From positions 1 to 22,903 of the forward strand of contig JAUCBJ010003857.1 in NCBI GenBank assembly GCA_032718475.1: a stretch of 22,903 bases of DNA, read 5' to 3'. How positions within the stretch are numbered: the first letter of the stretch is position 1; each line of letters opens with the position of its first letter. Of this stretch, positions 10,441 to 19,487 are shown one piece after another. The position numbers were made by a program, and so were the translations under genes. Origin of the DNA: Nemertoderma westbladi. Lineage: Eukaryota; Xenacoelomorpha; Nemertodermatida; Nemertodermatidae. The notes below the pieces were generated by a model. That model was not told the origin of the DNA, made no database searches, and saw only the letters and a program-made list of their open reading frames with translations.

Positions 10441-11870
10441 GATCATAGTCATTATCTCAAGGTTTAAATAATTAAACATTTGAGTGAAGTGTACTCCTGA
10501 CATTTTGTATCGAAAAAAAAATTTAACAAAATTAACATGATGTAATCCCAAATATTATTCTGCTTTAATAATAATACCATTAGCACGAAATTAAGTATTA
10601 TAATTAGTAGTACCAGTAATATAGGATTAATTATTAATAAGACAAAATGAAATGATATATAAATGACATAATGAACAAAAAAATTATTGGTTTGGTGCCT
10701 TTACGATAAATATTAGCCGAGATATAGTCACTATAAAAAGGTCATTTTGTCCATTTTTTTCACTTTGACGGACAACCGATGGACAATTGTTAACTTTTAT
10801 ATTTGCAAAATATCTTACTTTACACCCTTCTTTCAATTCCCGACGTCTGTTGAGCCTTACACCCTACTTTAAAGCCGTTAATAAAAAAAAACCGACAACT
10901 GTCCGTCGTGTCCATCAAAACGATAGATTAAAAAAAACTCACAGTTCAGCCTTTTTATTTCGCGTCCAGAGTCCGTGGCCAAAAAATTTAGAAAATCGTA
11001 CCTCGGGAAATAACCCGCGCAGAGGGGAGACCACTTTTACCTACATATACCCAGCTTGTAGACTGCGTCCTTTGGGAGGGTGATGCTTCACCTACCTTAT
11101 CGTCACCCTGGCTGTGCTTTCTCGAATGTGTTATTCATCCCACTGGTTGATCATAATTATATATATTTTTTGGTTTAACTTTTGGTGAGAGACTGATCAT
11201 AGTATATAGTATCATTATCATTATATATATAGTATATATATAGTGTATATCATTGTTCATAGAGCATGATTATACTTATAAATTAAATATATACATTTTA
11301 TAGCCTCGACTTTGGGTAAGTCTCTGGATATGTAAGAGTATGGTTACAAGTCTGAAAGGTATTTGGGACAGGGTTATATATATAATTTTTTTCTCTTTCA
11401 GTCTTTTTGTTTTGAACTGAGCCTGGTCATAAATACAAATATTTTAGTTTTTTCTTTGTGTGATTGTTTTGAGATATCCTTGTCGATATATCTATACCCG
11501 GTTCCTTTATCTTTGATACAAATACTGTATTAATCAGATTATCTGTTGTCCCAACCCTGTCATTTATTCGGTACTTTTTTTTTAGATAAGCCCCTATAAA
11601 AGGCTTCCCATAATTTCCTATGCCGGTTCTATTTCCTTTTGATTGTGCATTTTGTTTCTCGGTAGTATCCCGTAATTAACCTTTATTTAACTGTATATTA
11701 TGCGAGAATCTTTACCACTTTCAATGTGGAACCTGCCTAGATCTGTCCGATTTCACTGAATCTGTAACTGAGTCATGATTACTGTATTTATTGTTACCAT
11801 GAAATTTTCCCTTTCACACATATTCTTTCCTCCGATACTAATATATTCCCTTCCTGAACAAATTGACTTG
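10441..11870. other. Non-coding, no recognisable gene
   Basis: A+T-rich with TATA/ATAG-type low complexity at about 11150-11290. A 98-codon open frame at 10787-11083 shows no motif and is not called. A short AGGGTGA...TCACCCT stem lies near 11077-11109. Nothing else was recognised. Confidence 0.45.
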
Positions 11871-12659
11871 ATGGACTCAAACAACCACCTGCAAACTAGC
11901 GATCCCGACACTAACCTCATTTTTACTATAGATAGCTCAGAATACTTCACCCACGAATCTTTCAACTTACTTTCCAACCACTCCAACTCTAATAAAAAAT
12001 ATCTTATGATATTTCACCTTAATTGAAGAAGTCTAAATAAAAATTTACAGGATACGACAAAAGTAAAAATTTACAGGATACAACAAACTACCTCCACCTA
12101 CTAAACAAGCAGTTTGATATATTAACTTTTACCAAAATTTTTGACTGATGGAAACTGATCTATCATTAATTAAAATTGAAGGATATGTAGGCCCCCTAAT
12201 AAATAATAGACAATACGGTAAACGAGATCGAGGTGGGACTGCAATATACATCAAAGAAGGACTACAATATGAATATGACACTACGAAAATACAATTTACT
12301 GTAGATGGGTCTGAGTCTACTTGGATACTATTGACCCCAGGCAGAGCTACCACCAACCGCAAACTACACTAGTAGGAACCATTTACAGACCTGGGAAATG
12401 CCCTGAAGAACATTTTTTAAATGAACTAACGACTCTACTAAATAATATCACTGACGCGAAATACAATACCATAATTACGGGAGATTTTAACATTAATACT
12501 CTAAATATATCAAGCTCATCAAATAAATATATCAATACATTAAATACCTATTGTTTCAACCAACTTTTCAAACAACCGACTAGAATAACTCCATATACAA
12601 AATCCACAATTGATCACATTTCAACTATTTTTACCGATAAATTTATTACGATGATTTAA
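11871..12659 (+). pseudogene. APE-type endonuclease domain of a non-LTR retrotransposon
   Basis: Broken coding sequence for the N-terminal endonuclease of a non-LTR retrotransposon ORF2. FHLN, a stop, then RSLNKNLQ (12012-12050) matches the first catalytic region (LNxRSL). GGTAIYIKEGLQYEYD follows (from about 12232). Then TLVGTIYRPG, IITGDFNIN (catalytic GDFN, about 12472-12498) and STIDHI (the IDH catalytic motif, about 12604-12621). The order is that of apurinic-endonuclease-like domains in the CR1/Jockey/L2 group. It is interrupted by a TGA at 12024-12026, a 26-bp tandem duplication (12039-12090) and a frameshift near 12345. It stops at 12659, before any reverse transcriptase. It is unlikely to be the same element as the RT at 13440-14670, whose LQGDTLAP motif differs from that group's usual form. 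Confidence 0.75.
12039..12090. repeat. 26-bp tandem duplication in the endonuclease relic
   Basis: AAAAATTTACAGGATAC occurs at 12039 and again at 12065 with the following bases nearly identical. The 26-bp insertion is not a multiple of three and breaks the frame. Confidence 0.8.
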
Positions 12660-12663
12660 TGTG

Positions 12664-13197
12664 ACGAGGCAGACAACAAACAGCTGAGGCTAGAAATCTT
12701 GTGTGCATATCGGAACCCTAATGGCGTGATGAACATTACATAATGGAATCTATTCAACCCGAACCTGCCATCCTGCAGCCATTGCAGCAATCCTGCAGCA
12801 TGGCCCTTACATTATGGAGCCTATACGGGCCAGTCCACCTATTGCAGCATATCTGCGGCGTGATGGACATTATTACATAACGGAATCTATTCAACCCAAT
12901 CCTGCCATTGCAGCAACCCTGCAGCGTGACCCTTACGTTACTGAGGCTATACGTACTGATCCTTGTATTTCAGCAACAATTCAGGCCAGTCCTCTATATA
13001 CAATGGATATTTCCGATTTGGATTCTATTGTGTACGGGAAAAGGGAAGACCAACCAAATAACCCCTCACGGCATCGCCAATCCACCAATGCCCATATTGG
13101 TGCGTTGGTTGTTTCCTTGGGTGCATTGACGGGATTGTGCAGGGAGTGGGTGATAATTATATTTTATACCACATTGTTTACTCCTTGGTGGAAATAA
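12664..13197 (+). pseudogene. Unknown ORF with about 20-residue internal repeats
   Basis: I do not recognise this protein. The open part (ATG 12814 to TAA 13197, 127 codons) consists of diverged repeats of about 20 residues, e.g. AAYLRRDGHYYITESIQPNP and AATLQRDPYVTEAIRTDP, with further units before and after. At the DNA level the ~60-bp units alternate: 12726-12790 is closest to 12860-12925, giving a higher-order period of about 134 bp. Upstream units (12724-12813) are in reach only across a TAA (12718-12720) and a frameshift near 12770, so the N-terminal part is broken. After the repeats come KREDQPNNPSRHRQ and a hydrophobic IIIFYTTLF segment near the end. The Pro/Ile/Asp-rich pattern could be a structural or gag-like protein of a transposon, or part of a host exon. 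The sequence gives no function. Confidence 0.4.
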
Positions 13198-13439
13198 AGG
13201 AGGAGTTGAAAGGTGTCCAAGCAACTTTAAAAAGAATGGAGTGGAAGTCAAAGACTGACTCTACACAGCTACCAGCCACTACTATAGGGATTTAGCGAAA
13301 TGGGAAAAGGCCCAAGAGGAAACATGTACTGGCAAATTATAAGGTGAGAATGAAATCTTTATAATTTATAGGGGAAGTAAAATACTGCAGTTCAATTTAT
13401 TTTCCTTAAAATTTCCCTTATGTTATATCGTATATAATA
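13198..13439. other. Short linker, no feature
   Basis: No gene, repeat or motif could be supported between the repeat-bearing ORF and the reverse transcriptase relic. Confidence 0.4.
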
Positions 13440-14670
13440 TCTACAGTAGAAGTTCAATACCGCTTTGAACTCTCCAGTCAATGGATGAAGACCAGTCCAC
13501 CGATTCAATATACCAGAATATAATAACAGCCCACAAGGAATCAGCTAAGAGGCATATCTCCCTGCAGTCATGACTTTTGTGGACTTCAAGAAGGCATTTG
13601 ACTCCATCCATAGAGGTAAAATGCTTGAAATCCTAGGATGGAATACCAGAAGTAATTGTTGCTGGCATTGGGTTATATTGTGACACAGAAGCGCAGGTAC
13701 TCTCACCATATAGTGAAACTGAGTTTTTCTCAATCCTGGCTGGCGAACTGCAAGGTGACACATTAGCACCATTACTATTTATAATTGTATATTTATAATT
13801 GTCTATTTATAATTGCTGGATTACGCAATGAGGACGGCCACAAAGGGTTAAGATCTGGGATTCACATTTCAAGAATGCAGAAGTAGTAGATATCCTGCAA
13901 CTACAGTAACAGACACCGACTTTGCGGATGACATCGCCCTGCTCTCTATAACACTAGCAGATGCACAGCTTCTACTAAATGAAGTATGGAGATGGCTGCT
14001 AAGGAGTTTGGATTGCATATATATGCTACAAAGACCGAATTCATGACCTTTAATGTTCATGGAAACTTGACAACCATTGATAATAATCAACTAAGAAAGG
14101 TCAACGACTTCCAGTACCTTGGATAATGGATAGAGAGTAGCAAAAAAGACATAGAAGTTCGGAAAACAAAGGCTTGGGTAGCTCTATCAAAAATGGATAC
14201 CATCTGGAAATCAGATCTCTCCAGGCACCTGAAGACTAAGTTCTTTCGAGCCACAGTGGAAAGTGTATTTTTATACGGGGGTGAGACCTGGACACTGACT
14301 GACTAAATCACTTGAACATCGAATTAGTGGTTGCTATACAAGACTACTAAGGGCAGCCCTAAACATCAGCTGGAGACAACACATGACAAACACCGAGCAT
14401 TATGGTATAATACCACCTGTATCAACCACCCTCCGGAAACGCAGATTAAGATTCAGTGGGCACTGCTGGTGAAGTAAAGATAAGGTCATACCAGATCTAC
14501 TTTTCTGGCAACCAACTCATGGAAAGCGTAGTTGTGGACGACTTGCCAAAACATATATAGATCAACTTGAAAGGGATACTGAACTTGGGAGAAACGAAAT
14601 TGTGACAACTGTGGAAAATAGGGAAGTCTGGAAAAATCTCATTTCCACTGTCAGAGTTCGCTCAACCTAG
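13440..14670 (+). pseudogene. Non-LTR retrotransposon reverse transcriptase, decayed, with 3' end
   Basis: Recognisable blocks in shifting frames: motif A MTFVDFKKAFDSIHRG (from 13570), GIPEVIVAGIGLY (13640 on), LQGDTLAPLLFII (motif B, about 13748-13785), TDTDFADDIALLS (motif C, about 13912-13950), KAWVALSKMDTIWKS (about 14171), TVESVFLYGGETW, RKRRLRFSGHCW, then VREN-type tail residues ending at TAG 14668-14670. The frame breaks at about 13565, 13635, 13800 and 13990, with stop codons inside. A 14-bp triplication (13775-13816) disrupts the segment after motif B. The stop codon is the first unit of a (TAG)4 tail (14668-14679), a typical non-LTR 3' terminus. It is the same broad family and orientation as 7275-8285, which lacks motif A. 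No endonuclease domain of its own is visible upstream. Confidence 0.85.
13775..13816. repeat. 14-bp x 3 tandem repeat
   Basis: CTATTTATAATTGT at 13775 is followed by two near-identical copies at 13789 and 13803. The 28 extra bases shift the reverse transcriptase frame. Confidence 0.85.
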
Positions 14671-14786
14671 TAGTAGTAGTATAATATAATATCTGTAAAA
14701 TATTCATAATAGTGTGGACAATAAAGTAATTATTCAACCAATCTTCCTAAAATGCAGATTAATCCAACAGCGTTCTAGAAGTTCTA

Positions 14787-14990
14787 TCAAGGTGGGGTAG
14801 CCCAGTTGGCTGAGAACCAGGCCTGCAACTATTGGTTGTAGGCCCCACCAGGTTCCACTCAGTCTTTCATACACTGGGGTCGATAAAGTGAGTACCAGTT
14901 GAATTACTGGGATCAAAAGTAGGGATAGGAGTAGCGCTAACCCCTACCCTCGGGTAGCAGATATCAAAAGAGGAGACTTAGGATCACCAT
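14787..14990 (+). mobile_element. tRNA-derived SINE
   Basis: TAGCCCAGTTGG at 14798-14809 matches the pol III box A consensus and GGTTCCACTC at 14851-14860 matches box B. The spacing is right for a tRNA head, which is not a functional tRNA because the arms do not pair fully. The body that follows, with CACTGGGGTCGATAAA and AGTACCAGTTGAATTACTGG (about 14872-14911), resembles from memory a conserved central domain of SINEs in cephalopods and other marine invertebrates. The 3' limit near 14990 is approximate. The SINE ends just before the TA-flanked long-TIR element. Confidence 0.7.
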
Positions 14991-15029
14991 CACTTTCTGC
15001 CGTCTGTTTACTTTGCTTGCTACGTTCTA

Positions 15030-15498
15030 CACCTTTTCAAGATGTAATTCAGAAAGCGTAATATGTAATTCAGAACCGTAATATGTAATTCAGAAAGTGT
15101 AATATGTAATTCAGAACCGTAATATGTAAATCAGAAAGCGTAATATGTAATTCAGAACCGTAATATGTAATTCAGAAAGTGTAATATGTAATTCAGAACC
15201 GTAATATGTAAATCAGAAAGCGTAATATGTAATTCAGAAAGCGTAATATGTAATTCAGAAACCGTAATATGTAATTCAGAAACTTATATAGGAATCATGT
15301 CTTTAACAGTACCTATCTCTTGGTATCTCTTGGAAACCAAATGTTCCAGAAGCTTTCTGCTATTTTATTTGTGTTTATGATAATAGAATTGGTAGTTACT
15401 TGGCAATCTGTTAATTCTAAAGGAATGTTAGTGCAATGCGTTTCCTTAATCATAAACGCCTATTAATATTTATAAATCATGTTGTTTGTTGGTTCTTA
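15030..15498 (+). repeat. Left long terminal inverted repeat
   Basis: It comprises a 12-bp end, the 12-copy array and a 220-bp unique segment (15279-15498). That segment matches 21322-21541 in inverse orientation with 3 mismatches. Similarity stops abruptly after GTTGGTTCTTA at 15498. Confidence 0.9.
15041..15278 (+). repeat. Subterminal tandem array, 12 copies (left)
   Basis: Twelve copies of a unit starting TGTAATTCAGAA and ending GTAATA, alternating 21-bp (AGCG/AGTG form) and 20-bp (CCG form) versions. Units 1-4 and 5-8 repeat the same AGCG, CCG, AGTG, CCG order, a higher-order period of 82 bp. Three of the twelve copies or fewer deviate elsewhere (e.g. TGTAAATCAG). The array probably supplies repeated transposase-binding sites, by analogy with other transposons. 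Confidence 0.9.
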
Positions 15499-16132
15499 CT
15501 TCGAGTGTTACTTCTAATCTCACGTGCGGTTGCAGGTCCCCCCAATCTATAATAAATGTCCCACACGTACTAACGTCTTTCAATCTAAACTAAAGTAAAA
15601 AACATTACCCTTAAAGAGAACTGTTAACGTTTATTACTAACGAACTATCGTACACGTCAAGTGGAATGGATCCCGCCATGCCTACATAAACACAGACAAA
15701 ACTTTTTTCACTTTTCTGAGATACACGGGTACCGTGAATTCCGTCGAGACGAATAAATATATCAATTATAATCGTAACGAAGAAGTGCCTATTTGTACCA
15801 TGGAAATAATGTTCTAGAACTAATATTATCGCATTTGATTATTCTCTGTAGGATTTTGTGCAGTTTACTTTACATCAATGCGTCCTAAAGTTTTGCAAGC
15901 TAATAGACGACTGTAGGATGATGTGCTAAACCCAACGCTTCCGCCGATTATGAATTCATTATTCTACAATGTTTAGGTATTTGAAAATATAGAACATCTA
16001 AATGGAACTGGGCAAAATGGATAATGAGGTATTTTTTAATAAGTACTACCGGTACTTCGCCCTGTCAACACCCCCAGTTGAGTGTTTTTTTTTATAATGG
16101 TGAATGTTCTAGAACCTTAGTACATATTTTTA
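15499..16132. other. Element interior, non-coding
   Basis: No gene is seen. It contains TTCTAGAA at 15812-15819 and 16107-16114. No further inverted match to the right half was found. Confidence 0.45.
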
Positions 16133-16300
16133 TGGTAGCTAGTGTTTTTTTTATTAGCTAGTATTTTTTATACTATAGTAAAAAATATATTCTAGAAATT
16201 ATTGAAAAATGGTGTCTATAGTTTTAAATAAAGGCAGAAAAATAATTTTTTTTTGGTATTTTTAAAAACACTAGCTACCTTAAAGAAACACTAGCTACCA
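16133..16300. repeat. Inverted repeats of the word GGTAGCTAGTGTTTTT
   Basis: TGGTAGCTAGTGTTTTTTTT (16133-16152), with a partial second copy at 16154-16170, faces two reverse-complement copies ending ACACTAGCTACC (16264-16279 and 16284-16300). A third partial copy lies at 16311-16323. A TTCTAGAA site lies in between (16190-16197). This is probably a small degraded fold-back element. Confidence 0.6.
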
Positions 16301-16570
16301 AAAAAAATTTACAAGCTACCACTAAATCGAAGTTAGCAAACCATATTTAAGAAAAAAGTTTTCAAAAAAATGCCGTGGAAGTATCTAATTGATTAATTAA
16401 AATTGGTCAAAAATGGTCACCCAGGCTATACCAGTACCGATAACATACAATCAAAAATTAAAAAGATTAACAAATTATATATTTTTTCTAGAACAAAAGT
16501 TTTATATTTTATATTAAATGAATAGATAATATGTTCTAGAAAATAAAAAAAATAGCTAATATAAAAAATT

Positions 16571-16636
16571 AGGGGGGGGTGGGATATGCACGCGAGGAGG
16601 TGGACAAAGGGGTGGGGGGGGGGGGGGGTGGAGGTG
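16571..16636. repeat. G-rich tract with a 15-base G-run
   Basis: G8 at 16572-16579, then GGG, GG and GGGG groups and G15 at 16614-16628. The plus strand has quadruplex potential. It lies about 450 bp upstream of the transposase gene. Confidence 0.75.
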
Positions 16637-16770
16637 TGAATATAATGTCATATAATATTAATAACACATGGAAACTGGACATGGCATGTTTTTATGGACG
16701 GTATTAAAACTAATAACACACCATCCGACATTCCAAAATAGTAGGCTCGAAATAGGTACTTTTCCATAGG

Positions 16771-16981
16771 GATGGCATAACGAAACGAAACGAAGCGAAT
16801 ATTTGATCGGATTGTTAAACGCGTAACGAAAACGAATCGAAATTTAAATTTCGGTTGGGGTTCCGGCCGTGGCTACATTTAAAAAATATCCAAAATCATT
16901 ATATAAAAATTGCTCATATAGTTCCGCCCGTGGCTACATTTTGTTCTTATAATTTCTTTCGATTCGTTTCGTTATGCCATC
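16771..16981. mobile_element. 211-bp MITE-like element with 19-bp TIRs
   Basis: GATGGCATAACGAAACGAA at 16771-16789 has an exact reverse complement at 16963-16981. Imperfect CGAA-rich similarity extends further inward. Inside, CCGTGGCTACATTT occurs twice as a direct repeat (about 16867 and 16928). There is no coding capacity and no clear target-site duplication. It sits immediately upstream of the transposase promoter, so it may have supplied regulatory sequence. Confidence 0.7.
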
Positions 16982-17018
16982 AGCGCTTCTCCACCATAGA
17001 CGCTCAAAGCAGTTATTA

Positions 17019-17029
17019 CTATAAATAAA
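17019..17029 (+). promoter_or_regulatory. Candidate TATA box of the transposase gene
   Basis: CTATAAATAAA, close to the TATA consensus, lies about 55 bases before the ATG at 17080. Transcription would then begin near 17050, downstream of the alternative ATG at 17032, which favours 17080 as the start codon. Confidence 0.45.
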
Positions 17030-17079
17030 AATTGTATTCTTATGTACACATATATATTATACTAAAAAAACAAAACGAT

Positions 17080-18291
17080 ATGCAGAAATATAAGGATAAC
17101 TGTGCTGTTTGCCAGTTCACAATGTCGCGTCATTCCTTAATCAAGTTGGGTCCATGTCGGCACATTTACCATCAGAAGTGCATTACACCAATCCTTTCCG
17201 AAGGCGACCCTAAGTGCCCATTATGTCGGGAATCCATTTTGGAATCCCAAATTATTCAACGGACAACTTACAAAACCAATAGCCAACAAGATCGGCAACG
17301 TATAGTTGAGTGCGCTAATCGCGGCGACGACTGGGCTTCCCTCGCTAACACGTTAGGTGTCACTTACAAAACGGCATACACATGGGTCAGTACAGGGGAG
17401 GCCGATATGAAAACCCGTGGTGGTGTGAAGCCCAGAAAGATAGCAGAGGAGACGATTGATGTGATCATTGGATGGGTTGAGGATGACTCCTCCATAACGT
17501 TGGTTGAAATCCAACGAAGGTTGATGCAGCAATTCAATATAAGTGTCAGCCTCACAACAATTGCCAACTATTTGGAAGGTCGGGTTTATTCGCTAAAAAA
17601 GGCTCATCACAAACCTGTGACAATGAACACGGTCATAAACAAGCAGAAAAGGGCGGATTACGTTTCAAAGCTTAACGAGTATATTAGAAACGGCAGGCAG
17701 GTTGCCTGGATCGACGAAACCAATTTCAACTTGTTCTGCCGCCGCACTCAAGGCCGATCAAAGGTTGGATCGAGGGCAGTCCAGACACTTCCCGCATCGC
17801 GTGGTAAGAATGTACACCTGTTGGCGGCAATTTCAGCCACAGGTGTAATAAAGTTCACAAGGAGAAGGGGAAGTTTTACGAAAGAAACGGCAAACGATTG
17901 GGTTTTAGAATTGTTTCAAGAGTGGGAAAACGCGGGAAATCGGCTGGAGGATTTACTGCTTGTCTCTGACAACGCCCCTTGCCATGCAGGATTAGAGACA
18001 GTATTTGAAGGCAGCCAAGCAAAGTTCTTAAGATTGGGACCATACAGTCCAATGCTGAACCCAGTCGAGACCATCTGGTCGAAAGTGAAGAGTTATGTTA
18101 AAGTAAACATGGGTATTCCACCAACTCCTGGCCTCGGCACATTAGCCGAACAGCGACTGCAGTATTTGGAGGGAGTAGTGGGTTTTGCACAATCCACTAT
18201 TGTTGGCGGTGACTGCACAAGGGCTGCGCAACATACTACATCTTTCCACACCAGTATCATTAACTTAGAGGACGTGCACGTTGGACGTTAA
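17080..18291 (+). CDS. RING-H2 finger / DDE transposase (Tc1-mariner-IS630 type)
   Basis: Uninterrupted 403-residue reading frame. I prefer ATG 17080 over the in-frame ATG 17032 because of a purine at -3 and the TATA box placement; the longer form would add 16 residues. Residues 8-49 form a RING-H2 finger (CxxC, then CxHxxHxxC, then CPLC), the fold of many E3 ubiquitin ligases. Residues about 68-104 and 121-167 are predicted helix-turn-helix DNA-binding regions. The catalytic core has D212 (WIDETNFN), D297 (VSDNAPCH) and E330 (GPYSPMLNPVE), with 32 residues between the last two, i.e. DD32E spacing. All three acids are present and no stop or frameshift occurs, unlike every other coding relic here, so activity is plausible. 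It lies inside the 15030-21831 long-TIR element. The RING-transposase fusion is unusual in my knowledge; the RING may act in protein turnover or protein contacts, which is inference. Confidence 0.85.
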   Translation: MQKYKDNCAVCQFTMSRHSLIKLGPCRHIYHQKCITPILSEGDPKCPLCRESILESQIIQRTTYKTNSQQDRQRIVECANRGDDWASLANTLGVTYKTAYTWVSTGEADMKTRGGVKPRKIAEETIDVIIGWVEDDSSITLVEIQRRLMQQFNISVSLTTIANYLEGRVYSLKKAHHKPVTMNTVINKQKRADYVSKLNEYIRNGRQVAWIDETNFNLFCRRTQGRSKVGSRAVQTLPASRGKNVHLLAAISATGVIKFTRRRGSFTKETANDWVLELFQEWENAGNRLEDLLLVSDNAPCHAGLETVFEGSQAKFLRLGPYSPMLNPVETIWSKVKSYVKVNMGIPPTPGLGTLAEQRLQYLEGVVGFAQSTIVGGDCTRAAQHTTSFHTSIINLEDVHVGR

Positions 18292-18384
18292 GCGCAGTAG
18301 CAGCTGTGATACTGGATAGGATACAGTACAACCGTAGGCTACCGTAGTAATCAAACCACTATCCCACATTTGCAGTTCTTAAGG

Positions 18385-18812
18385 TACCGGCAAGCCGACG
18401 TAACGGTTACGTATCCCACGGCAGTCATTCCTAACCGTATACTGTACAGTACATGTACATTTTACTTATTATATATTTTGCCGCTACTTAACTTTTTGAG
18501 AGTCACTAATATTGCTGGTTTTGTACACATTCAATCGTGCGAATGTTAAGGCACGGTTATGTATTCCAATGTGGTAATTCCCAAGCCTTATACTGTATCT
18601 TTAAATTATTTTTGCTGCTGCTCAAGTTTTTGTAAATCACTAAGATGTACTACACCTTCATTGTGTGCCGGTTCTGTACGTATTTTATAGTGAAAATGTT
18701 TAGCCACGGTGACGGATACCATGTGTGGTAATTCTTAAACCTTATACTATATCTTTATCTCATTTTTGCTGGTGCTAACGTGTTTAAAAGATTATCAATT
18801 TGTACTGTACCA
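18385..18812 (+). repeat. Three diverged ~150-bp tandem repeats
   Basis: Three successive blocks share an ordered set of words: a GTTACGTATCC/GTTATGTATTCC-like start, then GTGGTAATTC (about 18580 and 18725; GCAGTCATTC at 18419), CTTATACTGTATC, TTTTTGCTG and CAC-TAA. Spacing is about 153 and 146 bp. The repeats begin soon after the transposase stop codon. No open frame runs through them. Confidence 0.55.
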
Positions 18813-18816
18813 TAAT

Positions 18817-18950
18817 TTATTACCAGGTTATTTAGTTATTTTACGAGTTATTTACCCGAGGGACATGTTATAGACCCGAGGCGAAGCCGAGGGTTTATAA
18901 CTGGCCCGAGGGTAAATAATGAGGAAAATAACTAAATAACCTGGTAATAA
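18817..18950. mobile_element. 134-bp palindromic element
   Basis: A 26-bp perfect inverted repeat: the left arm (18817-18842) starts TTATTACCAGGTTATT and the right arm (18925-18950) ends AACCTGGTAATAA. The inner region carries CCCGAGG words around a GGCGAAGCC centre. There is no gene and no clear target duplication. It is probably a small fold-back element able to form a hairpin. Confidence 0.75.
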
Positions 18951-19487
18951 GTGAGTTATTAACCAATTTTACCAGGTTTCCCACATTTCTAAAAGGGCTT
19001 TAGTTTGGGGGCAGAAGTATTAAAATGGGGCTTGGATATTTTGGGGGTACAAATATAATATATTTTCAATTTTGTAATTCTTTATGTGTATTATATTTTA
19101 TTTCAAGACGGTTATTATTCCCTGGGGAGAAATAACTGAATTGGTGATGAATATCACCGACATTCATGTCCCGCATTTCCTGTCCAGTTCGACAACTAAA
19201 GTACATGCATAATAAGCAATAAAGGGTATTGATAACATAAGTGGTGTACACATCCAATTAGCCCCTTCTCCTTCAAAATTTTAAAATCGTCCACATCTAA
19301 GGCATCACTTGTAGAATCTCATTATCAGCTTCATCCATCAGTGTCAACTGATCCATATCCAATTGAATCTCTAATACATCTAAACATCCCGCCACCATAT
19401 ATCAACCCCCACCCAGTCCATCCCGCCACCGCCACCATCTTGTCAAGAAAGAATTCGCTTGCGGGGCGAGCCACGAAGTGAAGCCTT
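18951..19487. other. No gene seen
   Basis: A+T-rich, with a second loose match to the palindrome word (TTACCAGG near 18970). Nothing codes and no other repeat was resolved. Confidence 0.4.

Noticed and set aside
10787-11083. 98-codon ORF
   Set aside because: No recognisable motif; biased, basic composition typical of chance frames in this DNA.
11750-12026. Stand-alone host gene with hydrophobic N-terminus
   Set aside because: Its C-terminal residues join the endonuclease motif LN-RSL, so it is the start of the retrotransposon relic.
11871-14670. Endonuclease and reverse transcriptase relics as one retrotransposon
   Set aside because: They are separated by about 800 bp of unrelated repeat-coding sequence, and the RT motif B (LQGDTLAP) does not fit the CR1/L2-like style of the endonuclease.
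15041-15278. CRISPR-like array of short repeats
   Set aside because: Units are contiguous with no spacers, are mirrored in the opposite arm, and the DNA is eukaryotic; they are subterminal transposon repeats.
16771-16981. The 19-bp TIRs as the ends of the transposase's own element
   Set aside because: Both TIR copies lie upstream of the gene and no matching copy was found downstream.
17032-17079. Longer N-terminus of the transposase
   Set aside because: The extra 16 residues are low-complexity, lie upstream of the expected transcription start, and have a poorer start context; it cannot be fully excluded.
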